A DNA stretch of 64,000 bases from Bacillus velezensis (GTDB lineage Bacteria; Bacillota; Bacilli; Bacillales; Bacillaceae), in contig NZ_LLZC01000022.1 of assembly GCF_001461825.1 (NCBI RefSeq), forward strand, positions 62,001-126,000, in the 5' to 3' direction. The notes below the pieces were generated by a model that ran no database searches, was not told where the DNA came from, and worked only from the letters and a program-made list of their open reading frames with translations. The translations under genes and the position numbers were made by a program. Below, in pieces: positions 32,590 to 41,896 of the stretch. Each line of letters starts with the position of its first letter. Within the stretch, counting starts at the first letter, position 1.

Positions 32590-33308
32590 TATGAAATGCC
32601 TCCCAGTCTTTTGAAAATCTCTTCATATGCGTCGGTTAAGCTTCCCAGGTTCCGTCTGAACAAATCTTTATCGAGCTTTTCGTTTGTGTCTTTGTCCCAC
32701 AGACGGCACGTGTCAGGAGAAATTTCATCCGCTAAAAGCACCCGTCCCTCTGCGTCTAAGCCGAATTCCAGCTTAAAATCTATTAATCTGACGCCGCAGT
32801 CTTCAAAAATATGCTGCAGCTCTTGATTGACCTGTTTTGTAATCGATTTGATCGTTTTGACCTGCTCAGGAGCAGCCGCTTTCAAGAGCCAGATATGATC
32901 TTCTGTGATGAGCGGATCGCCCAGCGCGTCATCCTTGTAGTAAAATTCGATAATCGGCTGCGGAAGCTCTGTTCCTTCCGGGATGCCGAGACGTTTCGAC
33001 ATGCTTCCGGCGGCAATGTTTCTGACCACGACTTCAAGCGGAATGATGCTCACTTTTTTGATAAGCTGCTCTGATTCTGAAACACGCTCCACAAAGTGGT
33101 TGTCAATTCCTTTGGCGTGCAGATGTTTGAAAATCAGGCTTGAAATTTCATTGTTCAGACGGCCCTTTCCGCTGATCTCCGCTTTTTTCTCACCGTTAAA
33201 GGCTGTTGCGGAATCCTTGTAGACCACGCGGAGAATCTGTTCGTCTTCAGTTTGATAAATCCGTTTCGCTTTTCCTTCATAAAGAAGATTATTGTTCACA
33301 ATATTCAC
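32589..33308 (-). CDS. purC: SAICAR synthetase
   Basis: A 239-residue ATP-dependent phosphoribosylaminoimidazole-succinocarboxamide synthase. It begins MNIVNNNLLYEGKAKRIYQT, with the phosphate loop LLYEGKAK and KDSATAFNGEKKAEISGKG. Later come RLIDFKLEFGLD and ADEISPDTCRLWD. The frame is open upstream, but AGGAGG sits before the GTG at 33308, which fixes the start. Confidence 0.95.
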   Translation of the reverse strand: MNIVNNNLLYEGKAKRIYQTEDEQILRVVYKDSATAFNGEKKAEISGKGRLNNEISSLIFKHLHAKGIDNHFVERVSESEQLIKKVSIIPLEVVVRNIAAGSMSKRLGIPEGTELPQPIIEFYYKDDALGDPLITEDHIWLLKAAAPEQVKTIKSITKQVNQELQHIFEDCGVRLIDFKLEFGLDAEGRVLLADEISPDTCRLWDKDTNEKLDKDLFRRNLGSLTDAYEEIFKRLGGIS

Positions 33309-33383
33309 GGAAGGCCTCCTAACCCGAATGTTGGGAATATTCAATCTATGGCGGCTGAAGAAGCCGCCTCCGGCTGGCTTCTT

Positions 33384-34676
33384 CTATAAACCTAAACGAT
33401 CAAAGATCAAGTCGACGTTTTTCAGATGATAATTGTAGTCAAAGCAATCGGCAATCTGTTCCGGTGTGAGACGGGACGTGATTTTTTCCTCCGCTTCGAC
33501 AAGCTGGCGGAACGGCACTTGTTTTTCCCACGCTTCCATCGCTTTCGGCTGAACCGTGTCATATGCTTCTTCACGAGGCAGACCCGTGTCGATTAAAGCG
33601 AGCAGCACGCGCTGAGAGTAGATTAAACCGAGTGTGCGGTCCATGTTGCGTTTCATATTTTCCGGGAATACCGTTAAGTTTTTGACGATATTGCTGAATC
33701 GGTTCAGCATGTAATTCAGCGCGATTGTCGCGTCAGGAAGAATGATGCGCTCAGCTGATGAATGAGAAATATCACGCTCATGCCATAACGGTACATTTTC
33801 GTATGCCGTCAGCATGTACCCGCGGATCACGCGCGCCATGCCCGTCATATTTTCCGACCCGATCGGATTCCGTTTATGAGGCATAGCCGATGAACCTTTT
33901 TGTCCTTTCGCAAAAAACTCTTCCACTTCACGTGTTTCACTCTTTTGCAGACCGCGGATTTCCACTGCGAATTTTTCAATGCTCGTCGCGATCAAAGCCA
34001 GTGCCGCCATGTAATCCGCATGACGGTCGCGCTGTAATGTCTGAGTGGAAATCGGCGCCGCTTTCAGGCCAAGTTTTTCACAGACATACTGCTCTACGAA
34101 CGGATCAATATTTGCATATGTGCCGACCGCGCCGGAAAGCTTCCCGACTTCGATCCCTTCTTTTGCCTGCTTGAAACGTTCAAGGTTGCGTTTCATTTCT
34201 TCGTGCCAAAGCGCGAGTTTCAGGCCGAATGTCGTCGGTTCCGCGTGTACGCCGTGCGTGCGGCCCATCATGACCGTGTATTTATGTTCTTTCGCTTTTT
34301 CTTTTATAATGTCAACAAATCTCTCAATGTCCTTGAGCAAGATCTCATTCGCCTGTTTTAATAGATAGGAAAGAGCGGTATCCACGACATCTGTTGACGT
34401 CAGGCCGTAGTGAACCCATTTTCTTTCTTCGCCTAATGATTCTGAAACCGCGCGGGTGAATGCAACGACGTCATGGCGCGTATCCTGCTCGATTTCCAAA
34501 ATGCGGTTGATGTCGAAAGACGCGTTTTCGCGCATGACCTTGACGTCTTCTTTCGGAATGACGCCAAGCTCAGCCCAGGCTTCACAGGCTAAAATCTCGA
34601 CTTCCAGCCATGCCTGGTATCTGTTTTCGTCCGTCCAGATCGCGGACATTTCAGGTCTTGAATAACGTTCGATCAT
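33384..34676 (-). CDS. purB: adenylosuccinate lyase
   Basis: A 430-residue fumarase/aspartase-superfamily lyase acting twice, on SAICAR and on adenylosuccinate. Signature [17 protein letters not shown] (about residues 262-278) carries the catalytic Ser loop; [13 protein letters not shown] and [15 protein letters not shown] are the other conserved regions. The ATG overlaps the purK stop by one base. Confidence 0.96.
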   Translation of the reverse strand: MIERYSRPEMSAIWTDENRYQAWLEVEILACEAWAELGVIPKEDVKVMRENASFDINRILEIEQDTRHDVVAFTRAVSESLGEERKWVHYGLTSTDVVDTALSYLLKQANEILLKDIERFVDIIKEKAKEHKYTVMMGRTHGVHAEPTTFGLKLALWHEEMKRNLERFKQAKEGIEVGKLSGAVGTYANIDPFVEQYVCEKLGLKAAPISTQTLQRDRHADYMAALALIATSIEKFAVEIRGLQKSETREVEEFFAKGQKGSSAMPHKRNPIGSENMTGMARVIRGYMLTAYENVPLWHERDISHSSAERIILPDATIALNYMLNRFSNIVKNLTVFPENMKRNMDRTLGLIYSQRVLLALIDTGLPREEAYDTVQPKAMEAWEKQVPFRQLVEAEEKITSRLTPEQIADCFDYNYHLKNVDLIFDRLGL

Positions 34677-35818
34677 TATGCTCGTCCTCCGTCTCTATTC
34701 ATCCATATGTTCGTGATGTCCTGAATCCATGTTTCATCAGGCTTCCGCAAAAATGTCATATGCCCCATTTTACGGCCTTTTTTAATCTCATGTTTTCCGT
34801 ACAGGTACAGTTTGGCTTCCTTTAAAAGCTCCGTATGCTCCTCCGCAAGCTTCACTTCATCACCGAGCAGATTCACCATCATTCCCGATTTGAGAAGATC
34901 GGTTCTGCCGAGAGGAAGTCCGCAGACCGCTCTGATGTGCTGTTCGAATTGGCTCGTTTCACAAAGGTCGAGCGTATAATGCCCTGAATTGTGAGGACGC
35001 GGCGCCAGTTCATTAATCAAGAGGCCTCCGTCTTCCGTGACAAACATTTCCACCGCAAGCGGCCCGACAAGCTCCAATTTCTCCGCGAGCTGAACGGCAA
35101 GCGCCTCTGCCCGCTTCTGAACCGTTTCCTCCGCTCTCGCGGGCACGATGCTTTGGAACAGAATATTATTTTTGTGGATATTTTCAGCAGCCGGAAAGGT
35201 TGAAATCTCACCGTGCACCGATCTCGTCACGATAACGGAAAGCTCCATCCGGAACGATACCCAGCTTTCAAGTATGCACGTGCCGTTTTCTAACAGCGCA
35301 GCCGCTTCATCTGTCTGTCCTTCTTCCTTAATGACAAATTGGCCTTTGCCGTCATATCCGCCGCGGCATGTTTTCAGCACCGCCGGGAGTCCCAGTGCCT
35401 GAACGGCTTCCTCAAGCTCCCGTCCGCTGTTTACGATCCGATAAGGAGCGACTTGACAGCCTGCTGACTGGATCGCCTTTTTTTCCGTTTCCCTGTTTTG
35501 GGTGATGAGCAGCAGCTCGCTTCCCTGGGGAAGATATGCATGTTCTTTGAGCCAGTTGAGCGCCTCGTAATCGATATTTTCAAATTCGTAGGTAATGATG
35601 TCACTGACTCCGGCCAATTTTTGAATCGCTTCACGGTCATTGTACTGGGCGGTAATCTCAATATCGGCGATCTGTCCGCATGGCGAGTCTTTCACGGGAT
35701 CGACGACAGCGACTTTATAGCCCATCTGTTTTGCGGCGACAGCCATCATTTTTCCGAGCTGTCCGCCTCCGATAATGCCGATGACAGCACCGGGAAAAAT
35801 CGTTTTTTTATCAGACAA
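34676..35818 (-). CDS. purK: N5-carboxyaminoimidazole ribonucleotide synthase
   Basis: A 380-residue ATP-grasp enzyme converting AIR, bicarbonate and ATP to N5-CAIR. It begins (TTG) [25 protein letters not shown], with [11 protein letters not shown] in the ATP loop and [15 protein letters not shown] in the C-terminal grasp. The frame is open upstream; TTG at 35818 gives the recalled family N-terminus and overlaps the end of purE by eight bases. Confidence 0.93.
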   Translation of the reverse strand: MSDKKTIFPGAVIGIIGGGQLGKMMAVAAKQMGYKVAVVDPVKDSPCGQIADIEITAQYNDREAIQKLAGVSDIITYEFENIDYEALNWLKEHAYLPQGSELLLITQNRETEKKAIQSAGCQVAPYRIVNSGRELEEAVQALGLPAVLKTCRGGYDGKGQFVIKEEGQTDEAAALLENGTCILESWVSFRMELSVIVTRSVHGEISTFPAAENIHKNNILFQSIVPARAEETVQKRAEALAVQLAEKLELVGPLAVEMFVTEDGGLLINELAPRPHNSGHYTLDLCETSQFEQHIRAVCGLPLGRTDLLKSGMMVNLLGDEVKLAEEHTELLKEAKLYLYGKHEIKKGRKMGHMTFLRKPDETWIQDITNIWMNRDGGRA

Positions 35819-36299
35819 GCTGATCACTGCTTTCCAGCACCGTTTGTTTTGTCGCATTTCTTCTCGCCTCTAGTTTATCCGCAATGTCATCGTCAAATGC
35901 CGACAAAATTTGCGCGGCTAACAGACCCGCGTTCACTGCGCCCGCTTTCCCGATCGCCGTCGTCGCGACCGGCACGCCGCCGGGCATCTGTACGATAGAC
36001 AGAAGAGAATCAAGCCCGTTAAGCGATTTCGTCTGAACCGGTACGCCGATCACCGGCAGCGTCGTTTTGGCCGCCGTCATTCCCGGCAGATGCGCCGCTC
36101 CCCCGGCTCCGGCAATAATGACTTTTAAACCCCTGTCTCTTGCGCTTTCTGCATATTCAAACATCAAATCAGGCGTCCGGTGCGCGGATACCACCTGTTT
36201 TTCATAAGGAATGTGAAGTTCGTCAAGTATGTCGCATGCATGTTTCATTGTCTCCCAATCGGAGGTGCTTCCCATGATGATTCCTGCTAGCGGCTGCAT
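35811..36299 (-). CDS. purE: N5-CAIR mutase, first gene of the purine operon
   Basis: A 162-residue class I PurE that moves the carboxyl of N5-CAIR to give CAIR. The signature [20 protein letters not shown] is at residues 6-25, with SAHRTPD and the [12 protein letters not shown] loop. First structural gene after a leader of about 230 bases carrying the riboswitch and terminator. Confidence 0.96.
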   Translation of the reverse strand: MQPLAGIIMGSTSDWETMKHACDILDELHIPYEKQVVSAHRTPDLMFEYAESARDRGLKVIIAGAGGAAHLPGMTAAKTTLPVIGVPVQTKSLNGLDSLLSIVQMPGGVPVATTAIGKAGAVNAGLLAAQILSAFDDDIADKLEARRNATKQTVLESSDQLV

Positions 36300-36332
36300 T
36301 CTGTTCCCACCTTCTCATGCTTTGTTTTTCAG

Positions 36333-36384
36333 AAAAAAAAGCCCGGCTTATATTGCAACTATGAGGAAGCAATACAAACCGGGC
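36333..36384 (-). terminator. attenuator terminator in the purE leader
   Basis: Long stem GCCCGGnTTnTATTGC pairing with GCAATATAAnCCGGGC and eight Ts on the minus strand, between the riboswitch and purE. Formation of this hairpin when guanine or hypoxanthine is bound should stop transcription before purE. Confidence 0.9.
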
Positions 36385-36445
36385 ATGGCGCGCGTATCGT
36401 CAGTCGTTCGCTTCTGCGATATCCATGTCAGCTGTTTATCACTTT

Positions 36446-36515
36446 CCTGCATAGTCCGGCCGTTTACGGCAGCCGGGTAGAAACTTATGGGCCATATTCC
36501 CAAGATTATATGAGG
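36446..36515 (-). ncRNA. purine riboswitch (guanine type) of the pur operon
   Basis: On the minus strand this is a complete purine aptamer: P1 strands CCTCATA and TATGCAGG, the conserved TATAATCTTGGGAATATGGCCC block, AGTTTCTACC, a second hairpin CGGC..GTAAA..GCCG, and the 3' core GGACTATG. The C before TATG in GACTATG is the ligand-pairing residue of guanine-binding aptamers (adenine types have a T). It lies upstream of the attenuator terminator. Confidence 0.95.
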
Positions 36516-36536
36516 TCGTGTTTTGATTTCATGTTT

Positions 36537-36565
36537 ATCTTAACAACGGACTTGGATAATGTCAA
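36537..36565 (-). promoter_or_regulatory. sigma-A promoter of the purine operon
   Basis: Minus strand: -35 TTGACA (36560-36565), 17-base spacer, -10 TAAGAT (36537-36542). This matches my recollection of the B. subtilis pur promoter. Confidence 0.9.
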
Positions 36566-36568
36566 CGA

Positions 36569-36614
36569 CATTATCGAACGATATAAAAATTCTTTCTTTT
36601 AATGTTCGTGTTTA
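36569..36614. promoter_or_regulatory. paired PurBoxes (PurR operator)
   Basis: Two inverted copies of the PurR box lie just upstream of the -35: AAACACGAACATT on the minus strand (36601-36614, read as AATGTTCGTGTTTA on plus) and TTATCGAACGATA (36571-36583 on plus). Orientation and spacing are as expected for PurR repression. Confidence 0.85.
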
Positions 36615-36809
36615 GATCAATTTCCCTTCAAATACGATTTTTTTCCCGCAAGGAACGACTTGAATTGATCCATTTTCTTTCTTTTCTGTAAAGATCGGCT
36701 CTTCCATCCGCCGGACGGGCATATAACCCTCTTCCTTCATTAAAGTGAGAATGGTGTCAATCGTTTCATCTTCCGTTACTTCAAACCGTTTCTTTTTTGG
36801 CTTTGTCAT
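36612..36809 (-). CDS. yebG: NETI-motif protein YebG
   Basis: A 65-residue, lysine-rich protein of unknown function, [40 protein letters not shown]. It belongs to the short NETI-motif family (here DETI) found next to purE in Bacillus. It starts four bases inside the end of yebE (ATGA overlap), so the pair is translationally coupled. Its stop lies next to the PurBoxes of the pur operon. Confidence 0.85.
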   Translation of the reverse strand: MTKPKKKRFEVTEDETIDTILTLMKEEGYMPVRRMEEPIFTEKKENGSIQVVPCGKKIVFEGKLI

Positions 36810-37360
36810 TCCTTAATTCTCCTCTTCTTCACTGCTTTCACCCAGAATCCGCCGTGGATCGTTTTCGGCTCAAAGGCGATAATAAACGCTTTTTCATCAA
36901 GCGTTTTAATCGTATCATAAAGCTGAAGCTCATATTTGCGCGGCGTCAGAATCTGCATGGCGGTCCGGTCTCCTTCAAGTCCGCCCGCAACCCAGCTTGT
37001 AACCCCGTATCCTTTTTCCCGGAGCTGTTTCGGCAGGTCCAGATCGAGCTCCTTCGTAATGACGTTGACTGTAATATAGCCGAGCGCCAGTTTCTCTTCA
37101 ATTTTCATTCCCACTATGACGCCGAGGCCGTAGCCGAGCGCATAGGCAATGACGTTTTGAATTTGATTCAGATTGCCGAGCACGAGACTCAGGCCGGTCA
37201 CATACACAAGGATTTCAATCGTACTGATGCCTGCGGCGAAATAGCGCTGTCCCTTTAATGTCAGAATCATCCTGATCGTAAAGAAAGAGACATATATAAT
37301 GTTAATGATGAGAATAATGAGAACCATACCTATACTGTTGGATAAAATCGTCTGCATCAC
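36806..37360 (-). CDS. yebE: DUF2179 membrane protein YebE
   Basis: A 184-residue protein with three N-terminal membrane segments (about residues 8-30, 40-62, 66-85; the DUF5698 part) and a soluble C-terminal DUF2179 domain, with [49 protein letters not shown]2179 domains occur in YitT-type proteins and probably bind ligand. Function unknown. The start may be GTG at 37360 or ATG at 37357; GAGGGG serves both. Confidence 0.85.
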   Translation of the reverse strand: MMQTILSNSIGMVLIILIINIIYVSFFTIRMILTLKGQRYFAAGISTIEILVYVTGLSLVLGNLNQIQNVIAYALGYGLGVIVGMKIEEKLALGYITVNVITKELDLDLPKQLREKGYGVTSWVAGGLEGDRTAMQILTPRKYELQLYDTIKTLDEKAFIIAFEPKTIHGGFWVKAVKKRRIKE

Positions 37361-37441
37361 TGATTCCCCTCCTCTGATACTTTGAAAAGCATCAATCCTT
37401 CAATTAAGGATAGTTTACCCTCTTTTCATCATTTTCAAAAG

Positions 37442-37470
37442 AAAAAAAAGCCCGCCCCGCAAGGCAGACT
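37442..37470 (-). terminator. terminator of the Fbp-like small gene
   Basis: GC-rich hairpin (TGCC/GGCGGGC with G-T pairs) followed by eight Ts on the minus strand, just after the stop at 37483. Confidence 0.65.
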
Positions 37471-37482
37471 GTTAAGCTCTTA

Positions 37483-37656
37483 TCAGTGAAGCTCGGCTTT
37501 TTTCAATCGTTTGACGGCTTCATATTCCTTCTCAAGTTCACTCAGCGTGTACCCGGACAGTTCCTGAACATGGTCTTGATAAAACCCTGAGCGGATCAGT
37601 TTTGTCCTCAGGTGCTGTTTTTTCCGATTAATGGCTTCTCGCAACAACGGGGCCAT
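37483..37656 (-). CDS. Fur-regulated basic protein (FbpA-like), YebD
   Basis: A 57-residue basic protein, LREAINRKKQHLRTKLIRSGFYQDHVQELSGYTLSELEKEYEAVKRLKK. This pattern (charged helix, S/TLSELE) is that of the Fur-regulated basic protein family, small iron-sparing helper proteins. B. subtilis YebD lies at the same place. The frame is open to 37740, but GGAAAGGG at about 37666-37673 supports the ATG at 37656 (37665 is possible). I see no clear Fur box upstream. Confidence 0.65.
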   Translation of the reverse strand: MAPLLREAINRKKQHLRTKLIRSGFYQDHVQELSGYTLSELEKEYEAVKRLKKAELH

Positions 37657-37794
37657 CTTCATCATCCCTTTCCGAATCATAAAGAGCAGTGCCGCTTTCG
37701 AATTGCTGTTGCTCTCATCATATCTCGGCCGGGTCCTCAAAACAATACGCTTTATTAGAAAAATTTGTAAACATTGTGAAAGACAAATTTCGAC

Positions 37795-38577
37795 TTATAA
37801 AGGGATCAGCGAAGCAGTAAAGTACTCGGAAATGAGCGGCCATGTCACAGCCGTAAAAACGAGCATGATGATGACCGCCGCGGAAATACAGTACATCACG
37901 TCAGCCGCAGGCTTTTCAGCCGATTTGTATAGAATCTGCACAAACTGCACCATCGCCGAGGCGGCCAGAAACAAGGTCAGCGCCGTAAACACCACGGTGA
38001 CGACCGGCAGATTCAATATCGCGAAAATCATCCACACGATAGAGCAGGCGACAGCCGGAACCAAAAGCGATCCGACCCCCGCGGCCGCATCCCGCATCGT
38101 AATTTTCTGTTTCATCATATAACGTGATACAAGCCAGACCGCGCCGGCCGCAGCGGCAAAAAAGACGAGCGTATACACGAGAACGACAGTAAAGCCGTCA
38201 AAAAACGTATGATGCCGCTCCCCGTATCCGAGAGGCCTTTGCTGGCTTGCCCTCAGCTGAAACCAATTTCCGATTGAGAAAAAGATACTGAATACAAGCA
38301 TTGAAATAAGAGCATATTTAAAGCGGGAAAAGCCGTCTTCCCCAACGACCTTCACCGGTGATGTCAAAATGCGCAGCGCGAAACGGCAATAACGTTTGGC
38401 CGCGGCCCATGCAGAAGCGAGTTTTTCCGTAAAAGCCGGAGCCGGGCGCCGTTCCTTTTCTTTTTTCTTTTGCTTTTGATAACGTCCCGCATTTCTGGAC
38501 ATTCTCGACAGCGGTTCTTCATCAGTCCCCTGATGCTGTTTTTCTTCTTCCAACGTTTCTTTTCTTTCTTCCGTCAT
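37795..38577 (-). CDS. yebC: multi-pass membrane protein YebC (Yip1/DUF1282-like)
   Basis: A 260-residue membrane protein with a charged cytoplasmic N-terminus rich in Lys and Glu (residues 1-55), then five or six hydrophobic segments (about residues 90-110, 135-160, 170-195, 200-220, 235-258). This resembles the Yip1 domain arrangement. Function unknown. The frame is open to 38670, but AGGAG precedes the ATG at 38577, which I take as the start. Shares the strand of pbuG. Confidence 0.8.
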   Translation of the reverse strand: MTEERKETLEEEKQHQGTDEEPLSRMSRNAGRYQKQKKKEKERRPAPAFTEKLASAWAAAKRYCRFALRILTSPVKVVGEDGFSRFKYALISMLVFSIFFSIGNWFQLRASQQRPLGYGERHHTFFDGFTVVLVYTLVFFAAAAGAVWLVSRYMMKQKITMRDAAAGVGSLLVPAVACSIVWMIFAILNLPVVTVVFTALTLFLAASAMVQFVQILYKSAEKPAADVMYCISAAVIIMLVFTAVTWPLISEYFTASLIPL

Positions 38578-38742
38578 GTCAGCAACTCCTATCAAAAAAA
38601 TACGGCGGAATTTGTTAAATAAGAAAATAAAACACTTATATAAGGTACCGAAGCGTCCTTCAACAGTCAAGCGGTTTTCTTCACCCGGACACCCACATGA
38701 CGTTTTATCGTATGTATTGGTTTTACGGAATAGGACAAAAAC

Positions 38743-38773
38743 AAAAAACCGGCTTAACTCAGCCGGTTTTTCC
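38743..38773 (-). terminator. terminator of pbuG
   Basis: AACCGGCT/AGCCGGTT hairpin with a T-rich tail on the minus strand, directly after pbuG. Confidence 0.88.
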
Positions 38774-38774
38774 G

Positions 38775-40097
38775 TTATTTCAAGAAGATGAAATACAGGA
38801 TAAAGATGACGAACAGCCCGTACATAATCGGGTGAACGCTTTTTCCTTTTCCTTTGCAGATCATTGTAATCGGGTAGAATATAAAACCGATCGCAATCCC
38901 CGTCGCAATGCTGTACGTCAGCGGCATCATAATCATCGTTAAGAATGCCGGCACAGCCACCTCGAATTTATCCCAGGCGATCTTACCGAGCGGCGCCACC
39001 ATCAGCGCGCCGACAATAATTAAAGCCGGAGCCGTCACATTCGTGGTGACGACTGACAGAAGCGGCGAGAAAAACATCGCCAGCAAAAAGAGAATGCCCG
39101 TGACAACAGCCGCGAAGCCGGAGCGCGCCCCCGCCGCAACGCCTGAGCTGGATTCAACATAAGAAGTCGTTGTAGACGTACCGAGTACGGCTCCGATAAC
39201 GATTGATGTCGAATCTGCCAGAAGCGCTCTTCCCGCACGCGGAAGTTTGTTTTCCTTCATCAGCCCGGCCTGTGTCGCTACAGCCACCAGCGTTCCGGCC
39301 GTATCGAAAAACCCGACGAACAAGAAAGTTAAAATGACAATCAGCATTTGTACGGAGAAGATATCCGGAAGGTGCATCCACGCCTGCCCGAAAGTCGGCG
39401 CAAGACTCGGCACGCTGCCGACAATGTGCGTCGGAACTGGAATCAGCCCGCAGACCATGCCGGCAACCGCCGTCAGAAGCATTCCGATAAATACGCCGCC
39501 GTTTACGCGAAGCACCATCAGAATGACCGTCACAATAACACCGAAAACCGTCAGCAGCACAGGGCCGCTGTGAATATTGCCGATAGACACCAGAGTCGAT
39601 GAGTTCGCTTCAATAATGCCCGAACCCTGCAAACCGACAAATGTGATAAACAAACCGATACCCGCGCCGACCGCCAATTTCAGCTCAGGCGGAATCGCAT
39701 TAATGATTTTTTCCCGCAGTCCCGTCAGCGAAAGCGCCACGAAGATAATTCCGGAAATCAAGACGCCGGAAAGCGCAGCCTGCCATGAAATCCCCATGCC
39801 GAGGACGACAGAGAAAGCAAAAAACGCATTTAATCCCATACCCGGCGCAATCGCGATCGGATACTTTGCAATGAGCCCCATTAAAATACAGCCGGCCGCA
39901 GACGCCAAGGCTGTAGCGGTGAACACCGCGCCCTGATCAATTTTTAATGCTTCCGGAAATCCCTTCACACCGTTTAAAGACAATGTCAGCGGATTGACGA
40001 ACAGAATGTACGCCATTGACAAAAAGGTCGTTAAACCGCCGATGATTTCATTACGATAGCTTGTCCCCAGCTCATCAAACTGAAAAAATTGCTTCAA
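38775..40097 (-). CDS. pbuG: guanine/hypoxanthine permease PbuG
   Basis: A 440-residue NCS2/AzgA-type nucleobase permease with about 12-14 hydrophobic segments. Typical regions are GLTTFLSMAYILFVNP (residues 20-35), the substrate-binding PGMGLNAFFAFSVV and VGFFDTAGTLVAVATQAGL, and LGTSTTTSYVESSSGVAAGARSG near residue 300. The frame is open to 40148, but AAGGAGG lies upstream of the TTG at 40097, giving MKQFFQFDELG as in B. subtilis. Control is by riboswitch and PurR upstream. Confidence 0.95.
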   Translation of the reverse strand: MKQFFQFDELGTSYRNEIIGGLTTFLSMAYILFVNPLTLSLNGVKGFPEALKIDQGAVFTATALASAAGCILMGLIAKYPIAIAPGMGLNAFFAFSVVLGMGISWQAALSGVLISGIIFVALSLTGLREKIINAIPPELKLAVGAGIGLFITFVGLQGSGIIEANSSTLVSIGNIHSGPVLLTVFGVIVTVILMVLRVNGGVFIGMLLTAVAGMVCGLIPVPTHIVGSVPSLAPTFGQAWMHLPDIFSVQMLIVILTFLFVGFFDTAGTLVAVATQAGLMKENKLPRAGRALLADSTSIVIGAVLGTSTTTSYVESSSGVAAGARSGFAAVVTGILFLLAMFFSPLLSVVTTNVTAPALIIVGALMVAPLGKIAWDKFEVAVPAFLTMIMMPLTYSIATGIAIGFIFYPITMICKGKGKSVHPIMYGLFVIFILYFIFLK

Positions 40098-40148
40098 GCC
40101 AATTGCCTCCTTCATTCTCTCCCATTTATTCTGCCCGTTATCCGCCAA

Positions 40149-40181
40149 ATAAAAAACGCCCCAAATACATTTGGGACGCTT
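40149..40181 (-). terminator. attenuator terminator in the pbuG leader
   Basis: AAGCGTCCCAAAT pairs with ATTTGGGGCGTT, then six Ts on the minus strand, between the riboswitch and pbuG. Confidence 0.88.
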
Positions 40182-40243
40182 GACTACATACGTTCAGTCT
40201 GAATAAATAAGAATGGATTATTTATATCAAACGATTGAGATTG

Positions 40244-40313
40244 ATCCGTAGTCAAGCCATTTACGGTAGCTTGGTAGAAACTTGCGGGCCATATCCCCGC
40301 CATTATACGATAT
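40244..40313 (-). ncRNA. purine riboswitch (guanine type) of pbuG
   Basis: Minus strand: P1 ATATCGTATAAT...ACTACGGAT, the core GGATATGGCCCGCAAGTTTCTACC, a loop hairpin AAGC..GTAAA..GCTT and GACTACGG. The C in GACTAC marks a guanine-type pocket. Same architecture as the pur riboswitch. Confidence 0.95.
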
Positions 40314-40336
40314 CTGCATATTTGATTTCTGAGTCT

Positions 40337-40365
40337 ATTGTATCAATTCAATTTTGAAAACTCAA
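40337..40365 (-). promoter_or_regulatory. sigma-A promoter of pbuG
   Basis: Minus strand: -35 TTGAGT (40360-40365), 17-base spacer, -10 TACAAT (40337-40342). Confidence 0.75.
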
Positions 40366-40369
40366 TAAA

Positions 40370-40413
40370 AAAAACGAACAATCCCGTTAAAAAAATTTGG
40401 TTTATTCGTTAAT
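40370..40413. promoter_or_regulatory. paired PurBoxes of pbuG
   Basis: AAACGAACAAT at 40372-40382 on plus and TTTATTCGTTAAT at 40401-40413 (AACGAATAAA on minus) form the inverted pair of CGAA cores, just upstream of the -35. The second copy departs from consensus by an A for C. Confidence 0.7.
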
Positions 40414-40420
40414 TGACCAA

Positions 40421-40449
40421 AAATGGAAGACGGCAAAAGCCGCCTTCCA
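40421..40449 (-). terminator. terminator after the DUF4179 anti-sigma gene
   Basis: GGAAGGCGGC/GCCGTCTTCC stem with a 4-base loop and ATTTTT tail on the minus strand, overlapping the approach to the pbuG promoter. Confidence 0.8.
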
Positions 40450-40453
40450 GACA

Positions 40454-41896
40454 TCATTTTCCGTCCGCAGGCCGAACCGGCACCGCGAATGTGATCCCCT
40501 TATCATCCGCCAGCAAGTTCATAACCGTTTGATTGACGTACAAAGCGTATGAATCGAATGAGAAATCGCGCAACGAATAGTCTTTATCGGTTGAATCATC
40601 TAATTCAAAAACGGATTCCATTTCACCCGTTTTAAGGTTCGTGACTTTCGCCTTATTCCCTTTCAGATAATAGCCTTTTTCATACTCATTAAGCGATGGC
40701 CAGGTTTTCATTTTTTTCGTATTGCCGAGACCGATTGACTCACCGACATTGATCAGCTGATCTTCATCCGCCTTGCTGTAATTGATTCCGGTGAATTGAT
40801 AATCGACGATTACCGTTCTGCCTTGCTGTTTGATCTTTTTGATGGTAATGCCGACATGATGATGTTTCGTTTTATAACTGACGGGCAGTTTTGTTTTCAG
40901 AGGCACGATTTCTCCCGGCTCTGATTCTGTTTTTATATCGCCCGTTATGAAAAGTGTTTTCGCTTTCGGGTCTATCGGTTTGCTGAATTGAGTTTGGCCG
41001 CGTATTCTTTTCCCGCCGCCGGGAAGATTCTTTCTGCCGCCAAGTTCAATATTCGACGCCGTCATTTCATAATGGTTTCCGGCATCATCCGTTGCCTCGT
41101 AAATCGAGATGGCATCATTTTTGGCTGCATCATAGAAGTCGATAGAATACAGGAGAGCCGATCCCGTCGTTCCGTTTTCCGCCCGGATATCGAAAAAGCG
41201 GTATAATCCGTGATTTACATTCACAGCTTTCGTTCCTTCCAGAGAAACGGACTTTTGTTTTTTAATAGGGAGTGTAAAGCGCCAGTTTCCCGGGATGTCC
41301 TTGATTTTTGTAATGACAAGCGGAAGCTTATCACCGTCTTTCAGCTTTGAGCCGTCCGTGAACAGGCGAAGCTGTCCCGCGTACCGTCCGTCTTTCATTT
41401 TTTTCATATCACTGTTGTCATAATCCTCTGCTAACATATTCCATGGATCTTTATAATCAACTTGAAAAGAGATGCTCTCCTCATCTGATTTCAAATTGTC
41501 AACGGTAAAATTGTAAACGAGCTGTCCGCTGTCGTAATACACACTTTTCACTGTCACCGTGATTCCGCGTGATTCCGCTTTCTCATTCAGTTTTGTCACC
41601 AAATTGCTTTTAAACAGCGCAGAACCTGCCTTATCCTGAAACAGACTGTAAATTTGTCCGGCAACAGGAATGTTTCCCATAGCCGTATTAACGGAGGGCA
41701 TGAATAAGCCTGAGGACAGATACAGAATAAACAAAGCAGCAGCAACCGCGAGTCCGTTTATCAGTTTTCTTCCCCATCTCCGTCTGACGGCGCCTTCTTT
41801 TCCGACACGGACAGCGGCGCTGTGTATCACATTTTTCAATTCAGCTTTCGGCACGTCAATGTCCTGATACAATTGCTTCATTTGATGCTTTTCCAT
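40454..41896 (-). CDS. DUF4179 domain anti-sigma factor, partner of the ECF sigma
   Basis: A 480-residue membrane protein: a basic cytoplasmic N-terminus (residues 1-44), one membrane segment (LINGLAVAAALFILYLSSGLF, about 46-66), then a large extracellular region starting with the DUF4179 pattern SVNTAMGNIPVAGQIYSLFQDKAG. RsiV has a similar motif after its membrane segment (MSKIPVIGKVVQAIT). It overlaps the upstream ECF sigma gene by 19 bases, the arrangement of a sigma/anti-sigma pair. Known relatives are single-pass anti-sigma factors cleaved on stress; the signal here is unknown. I do not recall this pair at this place in B. subtilis 168. Confidence 0.75.
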   Translation of the reverse strand: MEKHQMKQLYQDIDVPKAELKNVIHSAAVRVGKEGAVRRRWGRKLINGLAVAAALFILYLSSGLFMPSVNTAMGNIPVAGQIYSLFQDKAGSALFKSNLVTKLNEKAESRGITVTVKSVYYDSGQLVYNFTVDNLKSDEESISFQVDYKDPWNMLAEDYDNSDMKKMKDGRYAGQLRLFTDGSKLKDGDKLPLVITKIKDIPGNWRFTLPIKKQKSVSLEGTKAVNVNHGLYRFFDIRAENGTTGSALLYSIDFYDAAKNDAISIYEATDDAGNHYEMTASNIELGGRKNLPGGGKRIRGQTQFSKPIDPKAKTLFITGDIKTESEPGEIVPLKTKLPVSYKTKHHHVGITIKKIKQQGRTVIVDYQFTGINYSKADEDQLINVGESIGLGNTKKMKTWPSLNEYEKGYYLKGNKAKVTNLKTGEMESVFELDDSTDKDYSLRDFSFDSYALYVNQTVMNLLADDKGITFAVPVRPADGK

